From an uncultured Eubacteriales bacterium (GTDB taxonomy: Bacteria; Bacillota; Clostridia; Christensenellales; UBA1242): a DNA stretch of 10,092 nt. The translations under genes were made by a program, and so were the position numbers. Each line of letters begins with the position of its first letter. Within the stretch, counting starts at the first letter, position 1. The stretch lies in contig CADBPU010000038.1 of NCBI GenBank assembly GCA_902796635.1, positions 1 through 10,092 on the forward strand, given 5' to 3'. The notes below the pieces were generated by a model. That model was not told the origin of the DNA. It saw only the letters and a list, made by a program, of their open reading frames with translations, and made no database searches. Shown here in pieces: positions 1-6,098 of the stretch.

Positions 1-2
1 AA

Positions 3-272
3 GGCTGGTATTTGGCTTTAGGAGGCGTTGTTACTTTCAAAAATGCAGTAAAAATGAAAGAAGTTTCCAAAATTGTGCCGCTTGATAAATTATTGCTTGA
101 AACAGATGCACCATATCTTGCACCAACACCACACAGGGGAGAAAGAAATGAGCCAAAATACACAAACTTGGTGCTTGACAAGATTGCAGAAATAAAAGTG
201 ATAAACAAACAAAAATTGGAGCAAGAAATTTTGAATAATACATTGAAAACATTTCATAAATGCAATATATAA
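3..272 (+). CDS. tatD: TatD-family metal-dependent hydrolase, C-terminal part (5' end outside window)
   Basis: This is the last 89 residues of a TatD-family hydrolase; the rest lies before the window. The family are TIM-barrel metallo-dependent hydrolases, usually about 255 residues, reported as 3'-5' DNA exonucleases. The fragment opens with GWYLALGGVVTFKNA, the usual strand and loop near the end of the barrel. It then has LLLETDAPYLAPTPHRGERN, the family's C-terminal signature; the Asp in ETD (fragment residue 35) is the conserved metal-binding residue. The remainder is the expected C-terminal helix. The frame is open from base 3 to the TAA at 270-272. rsmA follows after 13 bases, so the two are probably cotranscribed. 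Bacilli and clostridia often have tatD, rnmV and rsmA in this order; rnmV is absent here. The family is secure, the exact substrate is not. Confidence 0.93.
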   Translation, partial: GWYLALGGVVTFKNAVKMKEVSKIVPLDKLLLETDAPYLAPTPHRGERNEPKYTNLVLDKIAEIKVINKQKLEQEILNNTLKTFHKCNI

Positions 273-285
273 ATAAGGTAAAAAA

Positions 286-1119
286 ATGGAAATAAGTAGT
301 ATCTTAAAAGATTGTAATTTTGAGTTCAAAAAAAAATTTGGGCAAAATTTTATTACTGATAGCAATTTGCTCAACGCAATTGTTGAAGATGCAGAGATTA
401 AACCAACTGATGAAGTTTTGGAAATTGGTGTTGGCTCTGGCACACTCACAAAAGCACTTGCAGATAGGGCAAAAAAAGTTGTTGGTTATGAAATTGACAA
501 ATCTCTTTTTGATGTTTTGAGTTTGACACTTAAGGGCTATGAAAATATTTCAATCAATTTCAAAGACTTTTTGAAAGCAACACCAGAAGAAGTCAATAGT
601 CAATTTGATGGTAGTTTTAAGGTAGTTGCAAATTTGCCATATTACATCACAACAAACATTATTTTTGCTTTGATAGAAAAAGACTTTAATGTTTCAAGTT
701 TGACACTTATGGTGCAAAAAGAAGTTGCAGAAAGGTTGTGTAGCAAACCAGGCACAAAAGACTATGGTACAATCACGGCAGAAATAGACAGCATAGGCAC
801 AGCAAGAATTGATAGAATTGTCAATCGCAATATGTTTATGCCAATGCCAAACGTGGATAGTGCTGTTATCACAATCAAACTTGACAAAAACAAGTATGAT
901 ATAAAAAATTTGGACTTGCACAGAAAGGTTATTCGTGCAGCGTTTTCAATGCGTAGAAAGACGCTTGCAAATTGTTTGAAATCAAACTTTGCTTTGTCTC
1001 AACAAAAGATTGATGAACTATTTGAAACACTCGGTTTTTATAAAAACATTCGCGGTGAAGCCCTTTCAACGCAAGATTTTGTAAACCTATCAAATTATAT
1101 TAATGAATTAAAAAAATAA
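286..1119 (+). CDS. rsmA: 16S rRNA (adenine(1518)-N(6)/adenine(1519)-N(6))-dimethyltransferase RsmA
   Basis: RsmA (KsgA) uses S-adenosylmethionine to dimethylate two adjacent adenines in the 3'-terminal hairpin of 16S rRNA, a late checkpoint of small-subunit assembly in the cytoplasm. The 277-residue length is typical. Visible motifs, in order, are KKFGQNF at residues 16-22 (RNA entry), EIGVGSGTLT at 46-55 (SAM-binding motif I), YEID at 68-71 (motif II acidic residue), NLPYY at 116-120 (catalytic motif IV), MVQKEVAERL at 142-151, the F-x-P-x-P-x-VDSAV segment at 184-194, and FSMRRKTL at 220-227. All key residues are present. The ATG at 286 follows a weak AAGGT ribosome binding site 13 bases after the tatD stop, and the N-terminus fits the family. 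No hairpin terminator is visible after its stop, so some readthrough into the FeoA-domain gene is possible. Confidence 0.97.
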   Translation: MEISSILKDCNFEFKKKFGQNFITDSNLLNAIVEDAEIKPTDEVLEIGVGSGTLTKALADRAKKVVGYEIDKSLFDVLSLTLKGYENISINFKDFLKATPEEVNSQFDGSFKVVANLPYYITTNIIFALIEKDFNVSSLTLMVQKEVAERLCSKPGTKDYGTITAEIDSIGTARIDRIVNRNMFMPMPNVDSAVITIKLDKNKYDIKNLDLHRKVIRAAFSMRRKTLANCLKSNFALSQQKIDELFETLGFYKNIRGEALSTQDFVNLSNYINELKK

Positions 1120-1129
1120 AAAAAGGAGA

Positions 1130-1157
1130 TTGACAATTATTATTTTATAAATATAAT
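1130..1157 (+). promoter_or_regulatory. Sigma-A type promoter of the FeoA-domain gene
   Basis: TTGACA at 1130-1135 and TATAAT at 1152-1157 are separated by 16 bases. Both hexamers match the consensus exactly. The expected start of transcription is near 1164, which leaves a very short leader before the ATG at 1180. Confidence 0.8.
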
Positions 1158-1160
1158 TGT
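1133..1160. promoter_or_regulatory. Palindromic operator-like site overlapping the FeoA-gene promoter
   Basis: ACAATTAT at 1133-1140 and ATAATTGT at 1153-1160 form a perfect 8-base inverted repeat with a 12-base spacer. The left arm overlaps the -35 hexamer and the right arm overlaps the -10 hexamer, where a repressor would block RNA polymerase. FeoA genes are commonly controlled by iron-sensing regulators of the Fur or DtxR type. The arms do not clearly match the 7-1-7 Fur core TGATAAT-N-ATTATCA, so the cognate regulator cannot be named. Base composition is AT-rich, so chance is not excluded. Confidence 0.45.
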
Positions 1161-1179
1161 TATTGTGAAAGGAGCAACT

Positions 1180-1455
1180 ATGCAAAACAATAGTACAAAA
1201 GAAGTAAATAGTTTTCCACTTTTATTTGGAAAAGAAGGATTAAAATATCAGGTTGATAAAGTAATTGTTAAAGATGCCACAACAAAGCATTTGATGGAAA
1301 TTGGATTTGTTAAAAATTCAATTGTGGAACTTGTTAGTAGAGAAAAAAATGGCATAATTGTCAAATTACTGGGTTCTAAGCTTGCACTTGATTACAAAGT
1401 CGCGCAAAAGATTTATGTTCATGAATTAAAATTACAAAACATTGAAACATTGTAA
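1180..1455 (+). CDS. Stand-alone FeoA-domain protein
   Basis: This 91-residue protein has the SH3-like FeoA fold. The core runs from about residue 17 to 84 and contains TTKHLMEIGFVKNSIVELV, matching the family's L-x-x-LGF-x-x-G-x-x-V-x-V pattern, then GSKLALDYKVAQKIYV, matching G-x-x-x-AL-x-x-x-x-A-x-x-I-x-V. FeoA proteins are small cytoplasmic partners of the ferrous-iron transporter FeoB. The same fold also occurs at the C-terminus of DtxR-type regulators. The ATG at 1180 is chosen because AAAGGAG at 1168-1174 lies five bases upstream; the in-frame GTG at 1165 would put that ribosome binding site inside the gene. No feoB is nearby and a terminator follows at once, so this is a single-gene unit. 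The role in iron handling is inferred from the domain only. Confidence 0.82.
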   Translation: MQNNSTKEVNSFPLLFGKEGLKYQVDKVIVKDATTKHLMEIGFVKNSIVELVSREKNGIIVKLLGSKLALDYKVAQKIYVHELKLQNIETL

Positions 1456-1471
1456 AAATCAATGTTTTTTT
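1445..1471 (+). terminator. Rho-independent terminator of the FeoA-domain gene, overlapping its stop codon
   Basis: AAACATTG at 1445-1452 pairs with CAATGTTT at 1460-1467 around a 7-base loop, followed by a T-run to 1471. The TAA stop at 1453-1455 sits in the loop, so the last codons encode the left arm. Confidence 0.7.
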
Positions 1472-1516
1472 CAAAACCAAAATTAAATTATGATAATTTG
1501 TAAATTTTATATTGAG

Positions 1517-1543
1517 AAAGCCATAATTTATTATGGTTTTTTT
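1517..1543 (+). terminator. Second rho-independent terminator
   Basis: CCATAA at 1521-1526 pairs with TTATGG at 1531-1536 around TTTA. The AAAG before it can extend the stem against the first Ts of the run at 1537-1543. It lies about 50 bases after the first terminator, with no gene between, so it is probably a back-up. Confidence 0.7.
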
Positions 1544-1557
1544 ATAATATTACATAA

Positions 1558-1589
1558 TAATTATTTGTTTACAATTAACAAATTAATTA
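1558..1589. repeat. Inverted repeat upstream of the two-domain unknown gene
   Basis: TAATTATTTGTT at 1558-1569 faces AACAAATTAATTA at 1577-1589 across a 7-base spacer, with one unpaired base. It lies about 120 bases before the next start codon. It could be an operator or only an AT-rich coincidence. Nothing else recognisable is in the 1544-1680 gap apart from a short weak hairpin (AAAAG at 1619-1623 with CTTTT at 1628-1632). Confidence 0.3.
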
Positions 1590-1682
1590 GTATTTTCATA
1601 TAAAATTCTATAAGTATCAAAAGTACTCTTTTTTTGATGTTTTTAGACAATTATTTCACTCAACGTTTTTGCTTGTGTGTTA

Positions 1683-1688
1683 TATAAT
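1683..1688 (+). promoter_or_regulatory. Probable -10 element for the two-domain unknown gene
   Basis: TATAAT at 1683-1688 matches the consensus and lies 19 bases before the ATG at 1707. No convincing -35 is found at normal spacing. If it is used, the leader is only about ten bases and begins near the ribosome binding site. Confidence 0.35.
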
Positions 1689-1706
1689 TTTGTAAAGGAG
1701 TTTTAT

Positions 1707-2759
1707 ATGTTTTTATATAGAAAAAATATCATATTGGTTCCAACAGATTATGACGGAAAATCTTTGACAAAAGGGCTTTTGAGTGTGGATTGCTATGAAG
1801 ACAAAGCACAGTGCAATTTCAAAGCGTACAATCTTGATTATGAAAATGGTTTAGTGCTTGGAGTTGCTGTAAACAATAGATTATACAAACACAATTTGAC
1901 GGAAAAAGATTTCAAAAATTTTTATTTTGATATTACGCAAACAATAAAAAACACTGATGACATAAGTTGTGTGCTTATTCAAATCAAAAATACAGATTAT
2001 CAAATTGTATTGTGGGGTAGCACAGAAATAAATAGTCAATGGAAATCTATGCTGGAACTTATGCTTGAAGATAATTTTGAAAAGAAAGAAGAAATAGTAT
2101 CACAAAGCAGTTTGCAAGCAAAAAAATTGCAACCACAAGATGAAAGTCAAAATCTAGGTCATGAGTTTTTTGGAAGAAATCCAAATTTTGAACGTAGCGA
2201 AAAAACATTTGAACATCATGAAAATGATTTTGAACAAAAACCATGTCAATATGACGATGAATATCATGCACAATCACAAGAAAATATAACAGACTTTGAA
2301 CAGAGTGAAAAAACTAAAATTTATTCTTATCAAGATGAAGAAATCAATGCTTTGATTGATAAAGTTATTGATATGACAGATAAAGATGAAAATAGCAATG
2401 TCAAAAAAGACCCAAGCGAAATGTTGTTTTATGAAAGAATAAGTGGGCAAATAGACAAGATGTTTAGAGATAACAAAGCAGAACAAGTTTTGAACGAGAT
2501 TTTGCCAAACAGCAAGTTTTGCAGGGTAGATTTTGAAGATGGCTCTGGCTATTATGTTTTTGGCATTATTTATGACGATGGCTTGCCAAAATATCTCTGC
2601 TATGGTTTGCCAGCACAAAGAGATAGTCAGCCACCAACTGAACTTTCAAATCTATATCAATGGTTGCCTATTGATGCAAATGACGACGAAGGCGATGGCT
2701 ATTATATGATGTATCAAGACGCAAACACAGGCAAAAATATATCTGTTGAAATTATATGA
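1707..2759 (+). CDS. Two-domain protein of unknown function with a low-complexity linker
   Basis: The function is not recognised. The ATG at 1707 is chosen because AAAGGAG at 1694-1700 sits six bases upstream; ten further in-frame residues lie before it. The 350 residues divide into three parts. Residues 1-120 are a mixed, probably globular domain (LVLGVAVNNRLYKHNLT, then IQIKNTDYQIVLWG). Residues 121-235 are a hydrophilic linker rich in Glu, Gln, Asn, Asp and His. Residues 236-350 are a second globular domain with CRVDFEDGSGYYVFGIIYDD, YLCYGLPA (297-304), QWLPID (318-323) and GYYMMYQDANTG (331-342). The last motifs remind me of conserved hypothetical proteins in Clostridia, but I cannot name a family. 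No signal peptide or membrane segment is seen, so it is probably cytoplasmic. It is a single-gene unit bounded by terminators. Confidence 0.85.
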   Translation: MFLYRKNIILVPTDYDGKSLTKGLLSVDCYEDKAQCNFKAYNLDYENGLVLGVAVNNRLYKHNLTEKDFKNFYFDITQTIKNTDDISCVLIQIKNTDYQIVLWGSTEINSQWKSMLELMLEDNFEKKEEIVSQSSLQAKKLQPQDESQNLGHEFFGRNPNFERSEKTFEHHENDFEQKPCQYDDEYHAQSQENITDFEQSEKTKIYSYQDEEINALIDKVIDMTDKDENSNVKKDPSEMLFYERISGQIDKMFRDNKAEQVLNEILPNSKFCRVDFEDGSGYYVFGIIYDDGLPKYLCYGLPAQRDSQPPTELSNLYQWLPIDANDDEGDGYYMMYQDANTGKNISVEII

Positions 2760-2763
2760 ATTT

Positions 2764-2787
2764 TGCAACCCAAAGGTTGCATTTTTT
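2764..2787 (+). terminator. Rho-independent terminator after the two-domain unknown gene
   Basis: TGCAACC at 2764-2770 pairs with GGTTGCA at 2775-2781 around CAAA, followed by six Ts. The stem starts five bases after the stop codon. Confidence 0.9.
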
Positions 2788-2845
2788 ATATTTACAATTA
2801 CTATATATTTATTAAAAATTTTACTTGGTTATTATTTATTTATAT

Positions 2846-2874
2846 TTGACTATAATTTGTTTTAGTGATAAAAT
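2846..2874 (+). promoter_or_regulatory. Promoter of the lipoprotein gene
   Basis: TTGACT at 2846-2851 and TAAAAT at 2869-2874 are 17 bases apart; each differs from the consensus by one base. A TATAAT at 2851-2856 overlaps the -35 but has no good -35 of its own. The predicted start leaves a leader of about 17 bases before the GTG at 2898. Confidence 0.65.
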
Positions 2875-2897
2875 GGAAAAGTTTAAGGAGATTTTTC

Positions 2898-4361
2898 GTG
2901 AAAACTAAATTTTTAACTAGATTATCAACTTTTGCACTCATACTTGTTGTTTGCTTTATGGCACTTGTTGGCTGTGTTTCAAATTTGGAAATGCCAGAAA
3001 CAAATGCACCTGTCACAGGAAATGGCGGACTTGTTGTGCAAAAAGGAGATTACTTATATTTTGTAAATGGATACAAAACAACCGACGACATGGTTGATGG
3101 CGACAACAGGGGTGGCGAAAAATATGCTGCAATATACCGAGTAAAGTTGGGCGAAAACAACACATTGTCATATAACGAAGATGGAGAACTTGAAAATTGC
3201 GAACTTGTCATTGACAAGATTTGTGGTTTTGAAAAAACTGCATTGTATATCTTTGGTGATTATATATATTATGCAACACCAAATACAGATAAGGTTGCAA
3301 GCGGAGACCAAACAGTTTCAAATTTCAAACTTACAGATTTTTACAGAGCAAAACTTGATGGCACTTCAAGAACTTTGATATACAAAACAAATCTTACAAG
3401 CACTTCAACAAAGTTTGCGTTCTACAAGGTTAATGGTGTTGAAGATGTTTACTTATCACTATTTGATGGCACAAAACTTGTGTTTGTAAATTGTGGCAAT
3501 AAAGCAATCACAACAGTTTGTGATAGTGTAGCAAGTGTTGCAATGCCAAAGTATGATGTTTACAATGCACAAAACAATCAAATATCTGTTGGTGCTTCTT
3601 ATGTATATTACACAAGAAGTGGAACTGATGAAGAAGACCTTGCAAGTGGCAACGTGCTTTGCTGTGCAAAGATTGGCGAAAATCAAGAAAAAGTCCTTGC
3701 AAGTGGAACATACACATACAGTGTTGTTTCAGCAAACAACGACGCATTATTCCTTACAAAAAAATTGAGTTATGAGTCAAACGCAAACAACTATGTTTTG
3801 CCTTATGCTTATGATGCACAAGGAAATATTGCATTAGATGCTCAAAATGGTGGCACTCAACTTGATAGCACTGCACATTCAACAATCTTTATTGCAACTT
3901 TTGAAAATGGCAACTCAACAGGTATCATCACAACAAATTCAACAGGCAAACTTTTGTATATCAAGTTGTCAGCAAATGGTCAAAAGACTTATGAAATTTT
4001 GAACGAAGAAAAGAATTTGACACCACTTGCAGTTTCTGGAAGTTTTGTTTATGCTTATGACGGAGAAAACAATTTGTATCAAATAAACTATAAAGCAGTT
4101 GACAAATCAACAGCAACAACACTTTTGGTTGACAATTCACTTTCAACAGAAGAAGAACCAATCAAAACACCATATTTCTCTGCAACAAAAAATTTCTCTG
4201 TGTGTGGAAGTTATGCTTATTACTTTGCAACATATGCAGGCGATGATGCAACTGGTTATTATCTCAACAGAGTTATAACATCGCATCAAGAAACATACAA
4301 ACAAGAACTTGTTGGTGTTGTTCAAGATAATCATATAGTGGCAGAACAAGAAGAAGAGTAA
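2898..4361 (+). CDS. Secreted lipoprotein with beta-propeller-like repeats
   Basis: The start is GTG at 2898, because AAGGAG at 2885-2890 lies seven bases upstream and translation from here begins with a normal signal peptide. The 487 residues open with a basic start (KTKFLTR), a hydrophobic stretch at about 11-24, and the lipobox LVGC at 23-26; Cys26 would be lipidated and the protein held on the outer face of the membrane. The rest is rich in Tyr, Asn, Thr and Ser and shows a recurring aromatic motif: GDYLYF (50-55), GDYIYY (120-125), ASYVYY (233-238), GSFVYAY (381-387) and GSYAYYF (437-443). Each is followed by a segment ending like FYRAKLDG or LYQINY. This resembles DUF5050/YWTD-like blades, so a beta-propeller is inferred. 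The ligand is unknown. The tail is acidic (VAEQEEE). Promoter and terminators make it a single-gene unit. Confidence 0.82.
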   Translation: MKTKFLTRLSTFALILVVCFMALVGCVSNLEMPETNAPVTGNGGLVVQKGDYLYFVNGYKTTDDMVDGDNRGGEKYAAIYRVKLGENNTLSYNEDGELENCELVIDKICGFEKTALYIFGDYIYYATPNTDKVASGDQTVSNFKLTDFYRAKLDGTSRTLIYKTNLTSTSTKFAFYKVNGVEDVYLSLFDGTKLVFVNCGNKAITTVCDSVASVAMPKYDVYNAQNNQISVGASYVYYTRSGTDEEDLASGNVLCCAKIGENQEKVLASGTYTYSVVSANNDALFLTKKLSYESNANNYVLPYAYDAQGNIALDAQNGGTQLDSTAHSTIFIATFENGNSTGIITTNSTGKLLYIKLSANGQKTYEILNEEKNLTPLAVSGSFVYAYDGENNLYQINYKAVDKSTATTLLVDNSLSTEEEPIKTPYFSATKNFSVCGSYAYYFATYAGDDATGYYLNRVITSHQETYKQELVGVVQDNHIVAEQEEE

Positions 4362-4363
4362 TT

Positions 4364-4393
4364 AAAATCGCATAAATACTATGCGATTTTTTT
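4364..4393 (+). terminator. Rho-independent terminator of the lipoprotein gene
   Basis: AAAATCGCATA at 4364-4374 pairs perfectly with TATGCGATTTT at 4380-4390 around a 5-base loop, with the T-run continuing to 4393. The 11-base stem is among the longest in the window, and the flanking A-run could allow function on either strand. Confidence 0.92.
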
Positions 4394-4409
4394 ATTAAAA
4401 TATAAATTT

Positions 4410-4441
4410 TTATCAATATAAAAAATATTGATAATTTTTTT
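4410..4441 (+). terminator. Second, AT-only terminator-like hairpin upstream of spo0A
   Basis: TTATCAATAT at 4410-4419 pairs with ATATTGATAA at 4425-4434 around five As, followed by seven Ts. The stem has only two G-C pairs, so it is weaker than the one before it, but the hairpin-plus-T layout is complete. Confidence 0.6.
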
Positions 4442-4509
4442 ATAAATTGTCTAAAAATAGTTTATTTATAAAGTGCAAAAAATTCGTAAATTACATAAAT
4501 CTACAAAAT

Positions 4510-4516
4510 TACGACA
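4510..4516 (-). promoter_or_regulatory. Near-match to a Spo0A binding site (0A box) upstream of spo0A
   Basis: On the minus strand these bases read TGTCGTA, one mismatch from the 0A box TGTCGAA. It lies about 130 bases before the spo0A start. In Bacillus subtilis spo0A is autoregulated through 0A boxes, which is why it is noted. A single near-match of seven bases may be chance. Confidence 0.25.
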
Positions 4517-4595
4517 AATATCTACTTTTTGCTACAAAATTTGCAGAAAATTTTTGAAATTCTCATTATAAAACATTACGCATTCCAACAAATTA

Positions 4596-4604
4596 TGCTA
4601 ATAT
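4596..4604 (+). promoter_or_regulatory. Possible extended -10 element for spo0A
   Basis: TGCTAATAT fits an extended -10 (TGn followed by TAATAT). No good -35 is present at 17 bases. It lies about 45 bases before the spo0A ATG. A short inverted repeat, TGTTAA at 4611-4616 and TTAACA at 4625-4630, lies between it and the ribosome binding site. Confidence 0.25.
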
Positions 4605-4648
4605 TTTTTGTGTTAAAACAAAACTTAACAAAATATTTTGGAGGAATT

Positions 4649-5410
4649 ATGGAAATGACAAAAACAAAGATTTTGATTGTCGATGATAGTATGGAAACTA
4701 TTGAACATATAAAATCAAAATTGCAAACAGAAGATAAATTTGAAGTTGTTGGCATTGCTCAAAATGTTGCTGATGCGTATAACTTGATTATAGAAAAAAG
4801 CCCTGATTTAGTAATTACAGAAATAGTTTTGAAAGGTCAAGATGGCTTTGAACTTATGGAAAAGTGCAAAGAAATTAAAAACGAGCCAAAGTTTTTTGTT
4901 GTCTCATCACTTTCACAAGAAACATTTGTTGAAAAAGCAATGAAACTTGGCGCAGCGTATTATCTTGCAAAACCATTTAATGTGGAAAATTTAGTCAAGA
5001 GATTATACGATATCAATTTGAGTGGTTTTGATGTACATAAAAATGTTTCAAAGCCATACAATAAAGAAATTGACGAAAAAATTACAAATATTTTTATAAC
5101 TGTTGGTATTCCTGCACATATAAAGGGTTATCAATTTTTGCGTGAAGCAATCAAAATGGCAATTCAAGAGCCAGAGATAATCAACAGCATAACAAAAAGA
5201 TTATATCCAAATATTGCAGAAAAGTTTGACACTTCAAGCAGTAAGGTTGAAAGGGCGATTAGACATGCTATCGAAGTTGCTTGGAACAGGGGAAAAATTG
5301 AAAATATAAACTCACTTTTTGGTGTAAAAGTGTATAGCGATAACGAAAAACCAACCAATGGAGAGTTTATTGCACTTGTCGCCGACAAAATGCTTTTGGA
5401 AGGAGTTTAA
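4649..5410 (+). CDS. spo0A: Sporulation master regulator Spo0A with Glu at the phospho-acceptor position
   Basis: Spo0A is the response regulator that commits Bacillota to sporulation, binding 0A boxes when phosphorylated. GGAGG at 4640-4644 supports the ATG at 4649 (or the in-frame ATG at 4655); the open frame upstream has no such signal. The length, 253 residues, is close to the usual 260-270. The receiver domain (about 5-125) has the acidic pair D12-D13, the Ser/Thr switch at S86 and the KPF lysine K108. At the phosphorylation site the sequence is [16 protein letters not shown], against PDVLVLDIIMPHLDG in B. subtilis. The alignment is gapless and puts E58 on Asp56, with the following Met-Pro also lost. 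The effector domain (about 140-253) is well conserved: [16 protein letters not shown] (153-168), [14 protein letters not shown] (180-193), and the recognition helix region [20 protein letters not shown] (196-215). Identity is certain; normal phosphorelay control is doubtful. Confidence 0.96.
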   Translation: MEMTKTKILIVDDSMETIEHIKSKLQTEDKFEVVGIAQNVADAYNLIIEKSPDLVITEIVLKGQDGFELMEKCKEIKNEPKFFVVSSLSQETFVEKAMKLGAAYYLAKPFNVENLVKRLYDINLSGFDVHKNVSKPYNKEIDEKITNIFITVGIPAHIKGYQFLREAIKMAIQEPEIINSITKRLYPNIAEKFDTSSSKVERAIRHAIEVAWNRGKIENINSLFGVKVYSDNEKPTNGEFIALVADKMLLEGV

Positions 5411-5440
5411 CAAAAAAAATAATTTTTTTGTATAAATCAC

Positions 5441-5469
5441 TAGACAAATACATAATAAATTACTATAAT
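5441..5469 (+). promoter_or_regulatory. Promoter of the zinc-ribbon/acidic-tail gene
   Basis: TAGACA at 5441-5446 and TATAAT at 5464-5469 are 17 bases apart; only one base differs from the consensus. It lies between the spo0A stop and the next ATG, so the downstream gene can be expressed separately. No convincing terminator separates it from spo0A, so readthrough is also possible. Confidence 0.75.
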
Positions 5470-5493
5470 ACGCTTGAAAGTCAGGAGTGGTTT

Positions 5494-6051
5494 ATGGGAA
5501 AAGTTGAATATATTAGATGTCCTAGATGTGAATTAAACTTTATAGAAAAAAGTCAAAAACTTTGCAAAGTATGTGAGCAAGAACTTGCTTCAAAAGGAAA
5601 TAGAGAGTTGACTGATGAAGAAGTAAAAGAAATGAATTTATGTCCTATTTGCAAAACAAACTATCTTATGGATGATGAAGAAATTTGTGATGAGTGTGCA
5701 TCTGAAAAAGCTGCACTTGACAACAATGATGATTTCAATATCAGCACTGACGAACAAAGCGATGACACCGAAGACAAAACAGATAACTGGCGTCAATATG
5801 TTGAAAATGATGATGCAGAACTTCCAGAAGATGAGTTTGGAGATATGACATCAATCACAACAGAAGAAGATAGCGATGAAATCTTAGATGACGAAGATAT
5901 GGAATTTGACGAGAAAGATGAAGAGTTCGAAGAAGAATTTGAAGACGAGTTTGAAGATGACTTTGATGAAAGCTTTGACGAAGACGAAGATTTTGACGAA
6001 GACGATGATGAAAATGATGAAGACGATGACGATGAAGAAGATGATGAATAA
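5494..6051 (+). CDS. Double zinc-ribbon protein with an extremely acidic C-terminal tail
   Basis: I do not recognise a named family. The ATG at 5494 has AGGAG at 5483-5487 six bases upstream; the longer frame back to 5428 would run through the promoter. The 185 residues start with two four-cysteine zinc-ribbon modules: C9-x2-C12 with C24-x2-C27 (CPRC, CKVC), and C50-x2-C53 with C65-x2-C68 (CPIC, CDEC). A short helical linker rich in Glu (36-48) joins them. From about residue 75 onward the chain is mostly Asp and Glu, and in the last 58 residues 45 are acidic. Within that tail Phe recurs about every four residues (EEFEEEFEDEFEDDFDE). Such tails occur in RNA polymerase delta subunits and DNA-mimic proteins, so a nucleic-acid or polymerase-linked role is conceivable but unproven. 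No membrane segment is seen. It follows spo0A by 83 bases. Confidence 0.85.
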   Translation: MGKVEYIRCPRCELNFIEKSQKLCKVCEQELASKGNRELTDEEVKEMNLCPICKTNYLMDDEEICDECASEKAALDNNDDFNISTDEQSDDTEDKTDNWRQYVENDDAELPEDEFGDMTSITTEEDSDEILDDEDMEFDEKDEEFEEEFEDEFEDDFDESFDEDEDFDEDDDENDEDDDDEEDDE

Positions 6052-6052
6052 C

Positions 6053-6078
6053 AACTGACCAATAGGTCAGTTTTTTTT
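6053..6078 (+). terminator. Rho-independent terminator of the zinc-ribbon gene
   Basis: AACTGACC at 6053-6060 pairs perfectly with GGTCAGTT at 6065-6072 around AATA, and the T-run ends at 6078. It starts one base after the stop codon. Confidence 0.93.
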
Positions 6079-6098
6079 GTTTTACACTTTATTTGAAG

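Noticed and set aside
1165..1179. GTG start five codons upstream for the FeoA-domain gene
   Set aside because: The ribosome binding site AAAGGAG lies after it and is correctly spaced for the ATG at 1180.
4529..4648. 40-residue N-terminal extension of Spo0A
   Set aside because: No ribosome binding site precedes it, the family starts directly at the receiver domain, and GGAGG supports the ATG at 4649.
5411..5430. Palindrome of A-run and T-run after spo0A as a terminator
   Set aside because: The stem is A-T except for one closing pair and no T-run follows the stem, so it is too weak to call.
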